From NCBI RefSeq assembly GCF_052030685.1, contig NZ_JBQAJM010000011.1, positions 1 to 64,000 on the forward strand: 64,000 bases of DNA. Reading direction: 5' to 3'. Source of the DNA: Caedibacter sp052030685 (GTDB taxonomy: Bacteria; Pseudomonadota; Gammaproteobacteria; Francisellales; Francisellaceae). A model generated the notes under the pieces. It saw nothing but the letters and a program-made list of their open reading frames with translations, made no database searches and was not told where the DNA came from. Position 1 is the stretch's first letter. Each line of letters begins with the position of its first letter. The position numbers and the translations under genes are program-made. Below are positions 54,175 through 62,949 of this stretch, piece after piece.

Positions 54175-54193
54175 TTATCCTATGGTCTAAGAT

Positions 54194-55021
54194 CTAAAAC
54201 GGACAGCTTGCCTTCACTGCAGGATATTGCGCTTTTAAAGCATCTTGATACCAATGATTGAAGTCTTTTTTATGATGCTTGTAAAAGCTATTCATTTTCT
54301 TGATTAACCACTTACCATCTTTGGTTTTGTTAGTCATAAAGACTTTCTGGCTAACTTTATTACCTGCGATAGAACTTAGATCAAACTTAAGCCCATTATC
54401 ACTTAATAAACTGTCTTGCATATCCGCGCGATATTGCACTTCAATTTTGTCCGTAAACATCACAAGTTTCTTTTGAGGATACTTATTCAAACATGCATAC
54501 ACTTCGGCATTAGTTGGCAGAATTTTCACCTCGGCATTACGAATATAGCTCTCAGCAAAAGGCTGATTGGTGCCACCTTTATTCTCAACAACGGTTACAC
54601 CTTTTTGATCAATGCTTGCAAGATTTTTAAACGTAGATTCATTTGCTTTAGAAAACACAGGGGCTTTTTGGTTCGACAGCACACCCGTTGATAAATAAAA
54701 CATTTTTGCACGTTTAGGGGTATAAGTAATACCTCCCATTGCGATATCGCATTTTGTTTTAAGATCATCACTTAGTGTTGACCATGTACTATGCACAAAT
54801 TCAACTTTACGCTTAATCTTATGCGCAAACTCTTTTGCGACAGTGATTGCAAAGCCTTTGTACTCTCCCGTATTTGCATCATATGATGTCAATGGCGGAT
54901 AATCACCTGTGGTACAAACACGCAATAGCTTTTGGTTAGCTAACGCACTATTGCTAAATAAAACCATTGCTGTTGCTGCACAACTTGTAAAAATGATTTT
55001 TTTAATTCTTTGAACTTGCAT
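54194..55021 (-). CDS. Periplasmic SBP-fold protein, PheC (cyclohexadienyl dehydratase)-like
   Basis: A 275-aa protein with a signal peptide (hydrophobic segment FTSCAATAMVLFSNSALA). The segments LRVCTTGDYPPLTSYDA, STWSTLSDDL, CDIAMGGITYTPKRAKMFY and VENKGGTNQPFAE track PheC, a periplasmic dehydratase that makes phenylpyruvate or phenylalanine from prephenate or arogenate. No ABC permease is adjacent, which favours an enzyme over a transporter subunit. The ATG at 55021 has AGGAG 6 bases upstream; an earlier start is in frame. Confidence 0.75.
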   Translation of the reverse strand: MQVQRIKKIIFTSCAATAMVLFSNSALANQKLLRVCTTGDYPPLTSYDANTGEYKGFAITVAKEFAHKIKRKVEFVHSTWSTLSDDLKTKCDIAMGGITYTPKRAKMFYLSTGVLSNQKAPVFSKANESTFKNLASIDQKGVTVVENKGGTNQPFAESYIRNAEVKILPTNAEVYACLNKYPQKKLVMFTDKIEVQYRADMQDSLLSDNGLKFDLSSIAGNKVSQKVFMTNKTKDGKWLIKKMNSFYKHHKKDFNHWYQDALKAQYPAVKASCPF

Positions 55022-55066
55022 TATGTGCTCCTGATATGCCATTTCCATCTTTATTAACGCATGTCA

Positions 55067-56581
55067 TCATATACTACATTCAATACGATTTCCCAGTGCT
55101 ATCTGCTCAAAGTCTTGCGCTGTTGCCACTGCTTTTTGCACATCTTGAGCTTTAGTTATATAGCTCACAACCGCAACACCATCGACACCACACTGCCATA
55201 CATCAAGCATTTGTGGCTCAAAGATTCCACCAATCGCGACAAGTGGTGTTTCTTGACAGAGCTTGCGCCAAAGACGTAATTTATCTAATCCTTGCTCGTT
55301 AAATTTCATCTCTTTGGTCGTTGTCGAGTAAATGGGACCTAATGCAATATATGAAGGCTTAAGTGTTAATGCGCGCGCTAATTCAATATAATTATGCGTA
55401 CTAATTCCTAGATGCAGACCTGCTTTTGCAATCTCATGCAAATTGGCAGTATCGAGATCCTCTTGTCCTAGGTGCACACCAAAGCATCCATATTTAATTG
55501 CTAACTGCCAATGATCATTAATAAACAAAGATAAATCATAGGCTTTAGCAACACCATTTGCTTTTTTAATTTGAGTTTCCAACTCATCTGGGGATAAGTC
55601 TTTGAGTCGCAATTGAATGGCTCTAACACCTAATATCGCTAGTTTCTCCAACCAATCAACATGATCAACAACTGGATAAAAGCCTATTGCATGAGGCATT
55701 TGTGGAAAGTTCACTTTTTCAAATGTATGATGCCAAACCTTTGGTAAATAACACACATCATCCATTACACCTTGAGCATAATAACTCAAATGCTTAACAT
55801 CTAGCTGTGATAAATCATTGACGGCGCTATCCATTTGTTGTGATAGATGATATTTAGCAATACATATCGCTTCAGTTATGTTTTCACCTTGCGCGACAAG
55901 GGCTGCAATACTACTTGCCAAGGCACAACCTGTCCCACGTATATCTCCCACATAGAGCGCTTTGCTTTGATAATGCACACCTTCTTGAGATGCAAGTGTC
56001 AAGTAGTCACATCCTTTTTGATCTTCTGATAAAGCATGCCCGCCTTTTAGTAAAACATGCTTTATTCCATATGAGGATTTTAATGTGTTCGTAACCTCAA
56101 CAGGCGATTTTTGATGGATATTCCCGTCATTTAATAAAATAGCCGCTTCAGGTAGATTTGGTGTTAACAGATAACACAGTGGCAATAGTTGCTGCTTTAA
56201 TACGTTTACGACCTCTGTGCTCATTACATTACCACCTGAGCTTGTCATTAGCACTGGATCACAGATATATTTCACCTGCCGATTGTCTTGCAAAAATTTG
56301 CTTAGCATCTCAATTTGAGCAATTGAAGCTAGCACGCCACTTTTAATCACTTGCGGTTTATGCGTATTAACAACAGCTGTAAATTGCTCATAAAAGATAG
56401 CATCATCGACGGCATTGAGCATCATAAAATCACTGTCATTTTGCACCGTATTTGCTGATATTACCGCAGCACAATCTACCTTAAAATAGTTGGCTACTTT
56501 GATATCTTGCAACACACCGGCGTGTGCTGTTGGATCAATTCCGCCAATGACTAAAAGGCTCGCATTATTATTTTTCATCAT
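55067..56581 (-). CDS. thiDE: ThiD-ThiE fusion: HMP-P kinase / thiamin-phosphate synthase
   Basis: A 504-aa two-enzyme protein. The first half (about 1-280) is ThiD-like: phosphomethylpyrimidine kinase with GGHALSE and DIRGTGCALASSIAA. Its glycine loop is altered (GGIDPTAHAGVLQDIKV rather than the usual SGGAG). The second half (about 295-500) is ThiE (FINDHWQLAIKYGCFGVHLGQ, STHNYIELARA, ALGPIYSTTTKEM, VAIGGI), which joins HMP-PP to thiazole-P. The start shares one base with the upstream DUF523 gene stop. Confidence 0.92.
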   Translation of the reverse strand: MMKNNNASLLVIGGIDPTAHAGVLQDIKVANYFKVDCAAVISANTVQNDSDFMMLNAVDDAIFYEQFTAVVNTHKPQVIKSGVLASIAQIEMLSKFLQDNRQVKYICDPVLMTSSGGNVMSTEVVNVLKQQLLPLCYLLTPNLPEAAILLNDGNIHQKSPVEVTNTLKSSYGIKHVLLKGGHALSEDQKGCDYLTLASQEGVHYQSKALYVGDIRGTGCALASSIAALVAQGENITEAICIAKYHLSQQMDSAVNDLSQLDVKHLSYYAQGVMDDVCYLPKVWHHTFEKVNFPQMPHAIGFYPVVDHVDWLEKLAILGVRAIQLRLKDLSPDELETQIKKANGVAKAYDLSLFINDHWQLAIKYGCFGVHLGQEDLDTANLHEIAKAGLHLGISTHNYIELARALTLKPSYIALGPIYSTTTKEMKFNEQGLDKLRLWRKLCQETPLVAIGGIFEPQMLDVWQCGVDGVAVVSYITKAQDVQKAVATAQDFEQIALGNRIECSI

Positions 56582-57555
56582 TACATTTTACTCATTAACC
56601 CCAAAGACTCTGGATATAAATTTAAATAACTTTGTTGCGCTAAAAACTCAATATCATAACGCTTAAGGTAGTGTTTAATAATTTCAACGGGTACTGCTAA
56701 TGGCAAAATGCCTAAATGATACTGTTTAATTTTATGTTGCAAATCATCACGCTCTTGCTTTGAAATCAATTTGTTAATTTCACGCAACATACGCTGCAAA
56801 ATCGTATGATGTTTACCACGTGTTGCCACGCGTTGAAGCGCCATCAAGAACATTTCATAATAGCTCTTCTTAACCAATTCAAAGTTTTGCCGATGCGCAT
56901 TAGCAAGCAAGCGACCTAGCGCTTTTTGCAAATTAGGATGATGTAAACGTAAGATAATTTTATGACGTGTGTGGAAAGCCATCAGTTCATTAATGCTTTG
57001 AGCGTGTAATACCTCATTTTTGAGTTGTCTGGTCAACAACACACGCTTGATAAAGTGCTCCTTCAAATACGGATCATTTAAGCGACCTTCATCTTCAATC
57101 GGCAAAAGTGGGAAATGCTTTTTAATAGTTGCCACAAAAAAGCCATCTGCTTTATTGTGAATAATCCCATGCTTATCATTGTAAAGTTTAACGCTACCGT
57201 TGCCACAACTGGGTGAGGACTTTTTTAAAATAAAGCCATCACTATCTTGTAGACTTGATATAACTTTATCAACTCCTTGTTGCAATTGCGCGCTGACATC
57301 TGTCACTTGATCATGTTTCACTGCCGCGACTTTATCATTATCTTTCAACTCAAGATAAATAGGCTCACGCGGCACACCAAAACCTGCTGACATCTCTGGA
57401 CAAACAGGCTGATAATCAAAAACAAGTGCTAATTCTTCCGTAATCATTTTCTTATGCGAATTAGCATCATTAAAACGAACATTATTACCTAAAAGGCAGC
57501 TTGAGACTGCAATCATTGGTTTACTTCTTACTTGCGTTTCCTTCGTATTTGGCAT
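56581..57555 (-). CDS. DUF523/DUF1722 protein (TudS-like desulfidase plus YbgA-like domain)
   Basis: A 324-aa two-domain protein. The N-terminal DUF523 (TudS-type) domain has the three cysteines expected to hold an Fe-S cluster: C20 (VSSCLLG), C52 (VCPEMSAGFGVPREP) and C117 (SSPSCGNG). The C-terminal DUF1722 (YbgA-like) domain covers about residues 170-310. TudS desulfurises thiouracil-type bases. AAGGAG at 57560-57565 sets the ATG at 57555. It overlaps thiDE by one base and follows thiG by 74 bases, so it lies inside the thiamin operon. Confidence 0.85.
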   Translation of the reverse strand: MPNTKETQVRSKPMIAVSSCLLGNNVRFNDANSHKKMITEELALVFDYQPVCPEMSAGFGVPREPIYLELKDNDKVAAVKHDQVTDVSAQLQQGVDKVISSLQDSDGFILKKSSPSCGNGSVKLYNDKHGIIHNKADGFFVATIKKHFPLLPIEDEGRLNDPYLKEHFIKRVLLTRQLKNEVLHAQSINELMAFHTRHKIILRLHHPNLQKALGRLLANAHRQNFELVKKSYYEMFLMALQRVATRGKHHTILQRMLREINKLISKQERDDLQHKIKQYHLGILPLAVPVEIIKHYLKRYDIEFLAQQSYLNLYPESLGLMSKM

Positions 57556-57629
57556 ATTTACTCCTTGCAATCTAAACGGTCAAAATGCTTATCGTGAGCA
57601 CAAAATCACATAACACAATATAGCTTAAC

Positions 57630-58415
57630 TTAGTTTATTTGATGCCAAAATGGTGTGTCTTGCAATGACGTGCTTGCTTCAGCTAACTCTCTTTGTGGCA
57701 TGCGTTTAGCTAAATATGCTTTTCTGCCAGACTCAGTCGCTAAACGAAAAGCATCTGCCATCAGTGACGGGTTTTCAGCTAATGCCACCGCACTATTTAA
57801 CAACACACCATCAAAACCAAGCTCCATAGCTAAGACGGCATCTGATGGCGTGCCAATACCGGCATCAACAATTAGTGTAATGTCTTTCAAGCGTGAACGT
57901 AACAGTTTAAATGCCGACGGGTTAACAATACCTTGCCCACTGCCAATATACGAGCCTAATGGCATAATCACCTTACACCCTATATTGACTAATTGCTGAC
58001 AGATAATTAAATCATCAGTACAGTAAGGCAATACCTTAAACCCTTGATCAATGAGGATTTTTGCTGCTTTAATAAGCTCAAACACATCAGGTTGTAATGT
58101 ATGATTATCACCAATCACTTCAAGCTTAATAAAATCCGTGTTAAAGATTTGCCTTGCTGCTTTGGCAATCATCAGCGCTTCATCTGCTGTCTTACAGCCT
58201 GCGGTATTGGGTAACACATGGCAGCCACTTCGCTGTATTCTCTGCCAGAAAAAATTATTTTTACCGCCATGTAACTCACGCTTTAATGCCACGGTAACCA
58301 TTTGCGTTTGTGACGTATTAATCGCATCACACATGCTCTCCAAGCTTGGATAGAGCGCGGTGCCCAAAAGCATGCGCGAATCAAGATTAATATTATAAAG
58401 CTGTAATTGCTCCAT
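57630..58415 (-). CDS. thiG: Thiazole synthase
   Basis: A 261-aa TIM-barrel enzyme that condenses DXP, dehydroglycine and the ThiS thiocarboxylate into thiazole phosphate. The conserved set includes RMLLGTALYPS (substrate loop), VLPNTAGCKTADEA, KLEVIGD, VMPLGSYIGSGQGI and VDAGIGTPSDAVLAMELG. It starts directly after thiS. Complete. Confidence 0.96.
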   Translation of the reverse strand: MEQLQLYNINLDSRMLLGTALYPSLESMCDAINTSQTQMVTVALKRELHGGKNNFFWQRIQRSGCHVLPNTAGCKTADEALMIAKAARQIFNTDFIKLEVIGDNHTLQPDVFELIKAAKILIDQGFKVLPYCTDDLIICQQLVNIGCKVIMPLGSYIGSGQGIVNPSAFKLLRSRLKDITLIVDAGIGTPSDAVLAMELGFDGVLLNSAVALAENPSLMADAFRLATESGRKAYLAKRMPQRELAEASTSLQDTPFWHQIN

Positions 58416-58619
58416 TTAACCACCTTGCATTGGTGTGAGAATATCGATCTCATCACCTTGTTTAATTTGTGTTGTATCATAAGCACTGTGATCAATAATT
58501 GATTTATTGACCGCAACTGCAGCATAGCTTGAAGCAAAGCCAATATCAGTTAATAACGCCTGCAATGTTTGCGGATTTTTCAGTTGCTTTTTCTCACCAT
58601 TTAATACGATCTCTATCAT
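58416..58619 (-). CDS. thiS: Sulfur carrier protein ThiS
   Basis: A 67-aa ubiquitin-like carrier. It ends in the essential Gly-Gly (ILTPMQGG), the site of adenylation and thiocarboxylation. The start overlaps thiO by 4 bases and the stop is directly followed by thiG. Its activating enzyme ThiF is not in the window. Confidence 0.95.
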   Translation of the reverse strand: MIEIVLNGEKKQLKNPQTLQALLTDIGFASSYAAVAVNKSIIDHSAYDTTQIKQGDEIDILTPMQGG

Positions 58620-59668
58620 ACTTTCTCCACTATTTTTATATCTTTTATATCACTTTTTATTTTATCGATAACTTTTAACGCATAGATGGGTGCTAAAAGA
58701 TAACCATGTCGATAAAAGCCATTAAGTGTTATCAGATTATTCTGTTGCATGAGCCTTGGCAAGCCCTCTTTAAAGCATGGGCGTGCTTGAGTAAAATTTT
58801 TTATAATCCGTGCTTCAGCAAAACCCTCATCAACGGTCAATAACGCACTTAGTAACGTTAACTGTGAAATCACACTCATCTGACTCATGTCTTCTGATTG
58901 GACAATCGTCGCACCAATATAATAAACCCCACTGCCTCGTGGCACGATATATAACGGCATGCGCGGGTGGCATAGTCTAGTGATTCCCGTAATCTTCACT
59001 TCAGGGGCATAAATCACTAAGGATTCGCCACGAATACCATATAAATCATCTAGTGTATCCTTGGCGCCAAGACCACGAGTGTCATAGACATAGTTATGAT
59101 CTCTTTGCAAATATTGCAGATGAGCTTTGGAAACATCTTGTGCCAAGTGTAAAGAAACACGTGGGTGGTTCATTAAATAAAATGTCGATTGACTAAAGAA
59201 TCTTCGCACATGAACACAACCTTCGTTCTCAATATAGAGCATGCGATGAGCGAGCTTACCTTGATTATATTGTTCTGTTAATGGAGTTTGTGCATAGGCA
59301 TGTTCATGTAATGTTAGCCCTTGAACGCGCGCAATTTTAGTCTCAAGATCGCTCAAATCCAAAGGGTGAGCCACAATATTAGTTCCAGTTTGTGCAAAAA
59401 CACCACCTAACAACCATCGATCAATACGCTGCCAAGCCTCTGCCGAAGAGCATGATAGATCATAGACTCTTTGTCCTTCATCCAGCGCTTCAGATACTGG
59501 TGCCACCATACCAGCCGCTGCATAACCACAACTTGATTTACCACTGAAATCAACACTCTTGTCATATAGATCAATCCCAATATCAGCAAATGACTCAAGC
59601 AATGTGATGGCCAGTATGCGCCCAACAAGACCGCCACCAACGATCGCAACCCGCACGCTATTCGACAT
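58616..59668 (-). CDS. thiO: Glycine oxidase ThiO
   Basis: A 350-aa FAD enzyme producing dehydroglycine for thiazole formation under aerobic conditions. The flavin motif VRVAIVGGGLVGRILAITLL is followed by CGYAAAGMVAPVSEA, and the C-terminal NGFYRHGYLLAP is a DAO signature. I chose the ATG at 59668, which overlaps the thiC 3' end by 11 bases. ThiO in place of ThiH suits an aerobic lifestyle. Confidence 0.93.
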   Translation of the reverse strand: MSNSVRVAIVGGGLVGRILAITLLESFADIGIDLYDKSVDFSGKSSCGYAAAGMVAPVSEALDEGQRVYDLSCSSAEAWQRIDRWLLGGVFAQTGTNIVAHPLDLSDLETKIARVQGLTLHEHAYAQTPLTEQYNQGKLAHRMLYIENEGCVHVRRFFSQSTFYLMNHPRVSLHLAQDVSKAHLQYLQRDHNYVYDTRGLGAKDTLDDLYGIRGESLVIYAPEVKITGITRLCHPRMPLYIVPRGSGVYYIGATIVQSEDMSQMSVISQLTLLSALLTVDEGFAEARIIKNFTQARPCFKEGLPRLMQQNNLITLNGFYRHGYLLAPIYALKVIDKIKSDIKDIKIVEKV

Positions 59669-61538
59669 GATAAATTTCAGCGCCTTTTGCCATAAAGTCC
59701 TCACTTTTTTGCTGCATGCCTTTCGTAGCAACATCAGCTAAATCCAGCTTATGCGCTTTAGCATAATCACGTACTTCTTGGGTGATTTTCATCGAGCAGA
59801 ATTTAGGTCCACACATCGAGCAAAAGTGCGCAAGCTTATGACCTTCTTTTGGTAGCGTTTGGTCATGAAAACTCTGAGCTTTCTGCGGGTCAAGACTTAA
59901 ATTAAACTGATCTTGCCATCTAAACTCAAACCGAGCTTTCGATAAAGCATTATCACGAATTTGCGCGCCCGGGAAACCTTTAGCTAAATCAGCTGCATGC
60001 GCTGCAAGCTTATACGTAACAATCCCTTCTCGCACATCCTCTTTATCCGGCAACCCTAAGTGCTCTTTCGGTGTCACATAGCACAGCATTGACGTGCCAT
60101 ACCAGCCAATTTGTGCCGCACCTATCGCTGATGTGATGTGATCATAACCAGGGGCTATATCCGTCACCAAGGGTCCCAAGGTATAAAAAGGTGCTTCAAA
60201 GCAATCCTTAAGCTCTTTAGTCATATTCTCTTTGATCATTTGCATCGGCACATGCCCAGGTCCCTCAATCATCACCTGTACATCATGATCCCACGCACGC
60301 TTAGTTAATTCACCCAGAGTTTCAAGCTCGGCAAATTGCGCTTCATCATTGGCATCTAAAATAGAGCCTGGACGCAGTCCATCACCTAAAGAAAAAGCGA
60401 CATCATAGGCTTTCATAATTTCACAAATCTCATCAAAATGCGTATAGATGAAGCTCTCCTTATGATGTGCAATACACCATTTGGCAATGATTGAGCCGCC
60501 GCGCGAGACAATGCCTGTTAGTCTTTTAGCGGTTAGATGAATATATTTCAAACGCACACCGGCATGAATAGTGAAATAACTCACTCCCTGCTCGGCTTGC
60601 TCAATCAAGGTATCGCGAAAGATCTCCCACGTCAGTTTTTCTGCTTGACCATCGACTCTCTCAAGTGCTTGATAAATTGGTACCGTACCAATTGGCACAG
60701 GCGAGTTACGAATAATCCACTCACGCGTCTGATGAATATTCTTGCCCGTTGATAAATCCATCACTGTATCCGCACCCCAGCGTGTGGCGATCACCATTTT
60801 TTCAACTTCTTCAGCAATGGATGAGCTGACCGCTGATGTTCCAATGTTGGCATTGATTTTGACACTGAAATTGCGCCCAATAATCATCGGCTCCATTTCT
60901 GGATGGTTGATGTTACTTGGAATAATCGCGCGTCCCAAGGCAATCTCTTGGCGCACAAATTCAGGTGTAATTTCTTTAGGAATATTTGCCCCAAAATCAA
61001 CACTCGGATGCTGCTTAAGTAAAATAGGGTCTTGAATATGCGCATTTGCACACTTTAAGTTCTCACGCAGTGCAACATAGCGCATTTCTTTGGTGATTAT
61101 TCCGCGACGCGCGTAATGCATTTGTGTGACATTACTGCCTTGTTTTGCTTTTAATGGCTTAGCGCGCTTGGGAAATGCTAAATCTTTTTGTGTATGCGTA
61201 AATTCGGCACTAAAGTCTGTTAATGCTTCGATTTCATTATTGTCTTTGATCCACGCTTGGCGCAATTTAGGTAAACCCTCAACCAAATCATGCTTGTAAG
61301 ACTCATCACTATATTGACCTGAGGTATCATATACTGCAATTTCAGGGTTTTGCACACGACCTTGCTCAGTTAACGTATCGCTCTGAGCAATATAGCGAAA
61401 AGGCACGTGAAGATTATCGTCCGTCTGAAGATATTTTTTGCATGATGCAGGATAGGCTGCTTGTAAATCAGCTGATAAGGTCAATGATGCTTTGTCGCTA
61501 CTTGATCTATTTGATGCTGTTTTTTTATGCTGTGGCAT
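59658..61538 (-). CDS. thiC: Phosphomethylpyrimidine synthase ThiC
   Basis: A 626-aa radical-SAM enzyme that rearranges AIR into HMP-P. The C-terminal CxxCxxxxC cluster motif is FCSMCGPKFCSM. MHYARRGIITKEMRYVA, NINHPEMEPMIIGRNF and EGPGHVPMQMIKEN are ThiC hallmarks. AAGGAG (61545-61550) lies 6 bases before the ATG. The gene is first in the operon and follows a TPP riboswitch. Confidence 0.98.
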   Translation of the reverse strand: MPQHKKTASNRSSSDKASLTLSADLQAAYPASCKKYLQTDDNLHVPFRYIAQSDTLTEQGRVQNPEIAVYDTSGQYSDESYKHDLVEGLPKLRQAWIKDNNEIEALTDFSAEFTHTQKDLAFPKRAKPLKAKQGSNVTQMHYARRGIITKEMRYVALRENLKCANAHIQDPILLKQHPSVDFGANIPKEITPEFVRQEIALGRAIIPSNINHPEMEPMIIGRNFSVKINANIGTSAVSSSIAEEVEKMVIATRWGADTVMDLSTGKNIHQTREWIIRNSPVPIGTVPIYQALERVDGQAEKLTWEIFRDTLIEQAEQGVSYFTIHAGVRLKYIHLTAKRLTGIVSRGGSIIAKWCIAHHKESFIYTHFDEICEIMKAYDVAFSLGDGLRPGSILDANDEAQFAELETLGELTKRAWDHDVQVMIEGPGHVPMQMIKENMTKELKDCFEAPFYTLGPLVTDIAPGYDHITSAIGAAQIGWYGTSMLCYVTPKEHLGLPDKEDVREGIVTYKLAAHAADLAKGFPGAQIRDNALSKARFEFRWQDQFNLSLDPQKAQSFHDQTLPKEGHKLAHFCSMCGPKFCSMKITQEVRDYAKAHKLDLADVATKGMQQKSEDFMAKGAEIYHVE

Positions 61539-61568
61539 GTATGGCTCCTTATATTTTGCCTTTTACAT

Positions 61569-61652
61569 GCGTAGGAAAACTTTTTGTGATATATCGCGCC
61601 AATCATTTTAAGCACAGTACAAAATACAAATCGCTATAACAACTTCCTACGC
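61569..61652 (-). promoter_or_regulatory. Riboswitch expression platform: 9-nt alternative pairing
   Basis: Plus-strand GCGTAGGAA (61569-61577) and TTCCTACGC (61644-61652) are perfect inverted repeats. In the minus-strand RNA, the 3' part of the aptamer (GCGUAGGAA) can pair with UUCCUACGC about 20 bases before the Shine-Dalgarno. The aptamer and this pairing are mutually exclusive, so it is a likely switch helix. Confidence 0.6.
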
Positions 61653-61733
61653 TAGTACTAACTAGTTCAGGTACAAAGGGTTACAAAATTTGCATTTTGC
61701 TCTCAGCCAACGGCACCCCTGTTGTAAACGCGA
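61640..61733 (-). ncRNA. TPP riboswitch (THI box) aptamer
   Basis: On the minus strand the leader reads GGGGTGCC, then GCTGAGAG, then ACCCTTTGTACCTGAACTAG and GCGTAGGAAG, the full THI-box signature (CUGAGA...ACCCUU...CCUGA...GCGUAGGGA). It lies between the thiC promoter and gene. TPP binding should shut off the thi operon. The aptamer's GCGTAGGAA repeats as an inverted copy near the thiC ribosome-binding site. Confidence 0.93.
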
Positions 61734-61736
61734 TTT

Positions 61737-61765
61737 ATCGTAAAGTAATTTTTTGGAGGTGTCTA
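61737..61765 (-). promoter_or_regulatory. Probable sigma70 promoter of the thi operon
   Basis: On the minus strand TAGACA (-35; 61765-61760) and TACGAT (-10; 61742-61737) are separated by 17 bases. Initiation would fall just before the TPP aptamer, as required for riboswitch control. Confidence 0.5.
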
Positions 61766-61865
61766 CTGCTAGATTTTGTTCTTAACATAATCGGCTAAGC
61801 CTAAATATTTGCCCAAAAGGGCTCATCGCACCCTGCGCGTAAATCGAAGCGATGCGCTCGGCATC

Positions 61866-61941
61866 AGTCGAAGTGGGTAAGCTTAGGAAAATAACACTTC
61901 ATAGAGGCTTTGACTTACACTCAGCCAGTGCTCATACAATC
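61866..61941. repeat. Dispersed palindromic repeat, family 3, copy 2
   Basis: A gap-free match to 9300-9375 with about 11 mismatches in 76 bases, including AAGCTTAGG and ACACTTCATAGAGGCTT blocks. It lies in the 442-base gap between the thi promoter and the prepilin peptidase gene. The rest of that gap (61766-61865) shows no ORF. Confidence 0.7.
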
Positions 61942-61980
61942 AAAATGAGTCGAAATATTGTCATCACCACATAATCTTAC

Positions 61981-62859
61981 CTAGAAGTGCGGAAATAGCA
62001 TTTGGAAATATGCATGGGTGAGCGTTTGACCGACAAAAGGATACAATACTCCAGCAATTGCGATGGAGGGACCAAAAGGGATTAGCGAGGTTCCTTGTCG
62101 CTTGATTAAGCTTGTGATAATGGCAAACACAATACCAATCACCGCACTGGTGAATATCAAAAGCAGTAAGCTTGGTGCGCCAAACCAAGCGCCAAGTGCT
62201 GCCATTAATTTGAAGTCACCATAGCCCATACCCTCTTTGTTGGTAATGAATTTAAACACCCAAAATACGAGCCACAATATGCCATAACCAAGGGCTGCGC
62301 CCAATATTGCCTGTATTGGCGAGCTAAAAACAAACGCGCAATTGATTAATAGTCCAAGCCACAGCAAAGGTAAGGTGAGATTATCAGGTAACATAAAATG
62401 TTTAAGATCAATCACCGCTAGCGGAATTAAAAAGAAATACATAACACATAACAACAAGGCAGCAAAGGTTATACCAAAATAACAGAGTGTCACTAAGACT
62501 AGAGCACCACTTAATAATTCAATACTTGGATAAAGTAAAGATATTTTACTGTGGCAAAAGCTACATTTACCACGCAAAAAAATAAAGCTTAAAAGAGGGA
62601 TATTATGCCATGGTTTTAATGGGTGATGGCACACCGGACAAGCTGACTGGCGATGAATATTCTCGGATAAACTCTCATCTATATCAGGTTGCGAGATATC
62701 GAGCATATCATAAGCTTGATCTTTATATTGTTTATCTAAGATTTTAGGTAAGCGTGTGATGACCACATTTAAAAAACTGCCAACACAGACAGCAACAATG
62801 GTTGCCGCAATGATAATAATAGGTGCTATCTCGTTTAAAAATTCCATAAACACATTCAA
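61981..62859 (-). CDS. pilD: Prepilin peptidase / N-methyltransferase PilD
   Basis: A 292-aa bifunctional aspartic protease that cleaves and methylates type IV pilins or type II pseudopilins. The N-terminal GSFLNVVITRLPK, two CxxC pairs (CPVCHHP, CSFCHSK; zinc) and the catalytic aspartates in VIDLKHFMLPD and GMGYGDFKLMAALGAW are intact. About eight helices. No pil or gsp gene lies nearby. Confidence 0.95.
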   Translation of the reverse strand: MNVFMEFLNEIAPIIIIAATIVAVCVGSFLNVVITRLPKILDKQYKDQAYDMLDISQPDIDESLSENIHRQSACPVCHHPLKPWHNIPLLSFIFLRGKCSFCHSKISLLYPSIELLSGALVLVTLCYFGITFAALLLCVMYFFLIPLAVIDLKHFMLPDNLTLPLLWLGLLINCAFVFSSPIQAILGAALGYGILWLVFWVFKFITNKEGMGYGDFKLMAALGAWFGAPSLLLLIFTSAVIGIVFAIITSLIKRQGTSLIPFGPSIAIAGVLYPFVGQTLTHAYFQMLFPHF

Positions 62860-62949
62860 AAAACTAATTTCTTATGAGTATATACTGATTAAAAAAAGTG
62901 AAAACAAAAACTTTGGTAATTGATGCTTAACCGAGCATCAATATTACGA

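Noticed and set aside
54194..55021. Substrate-binding protein of an amino-acid ABC importer
   Set aside because: No permease or ATPase gene is near, and the motifs fit PheC better; kept as a possibility only.
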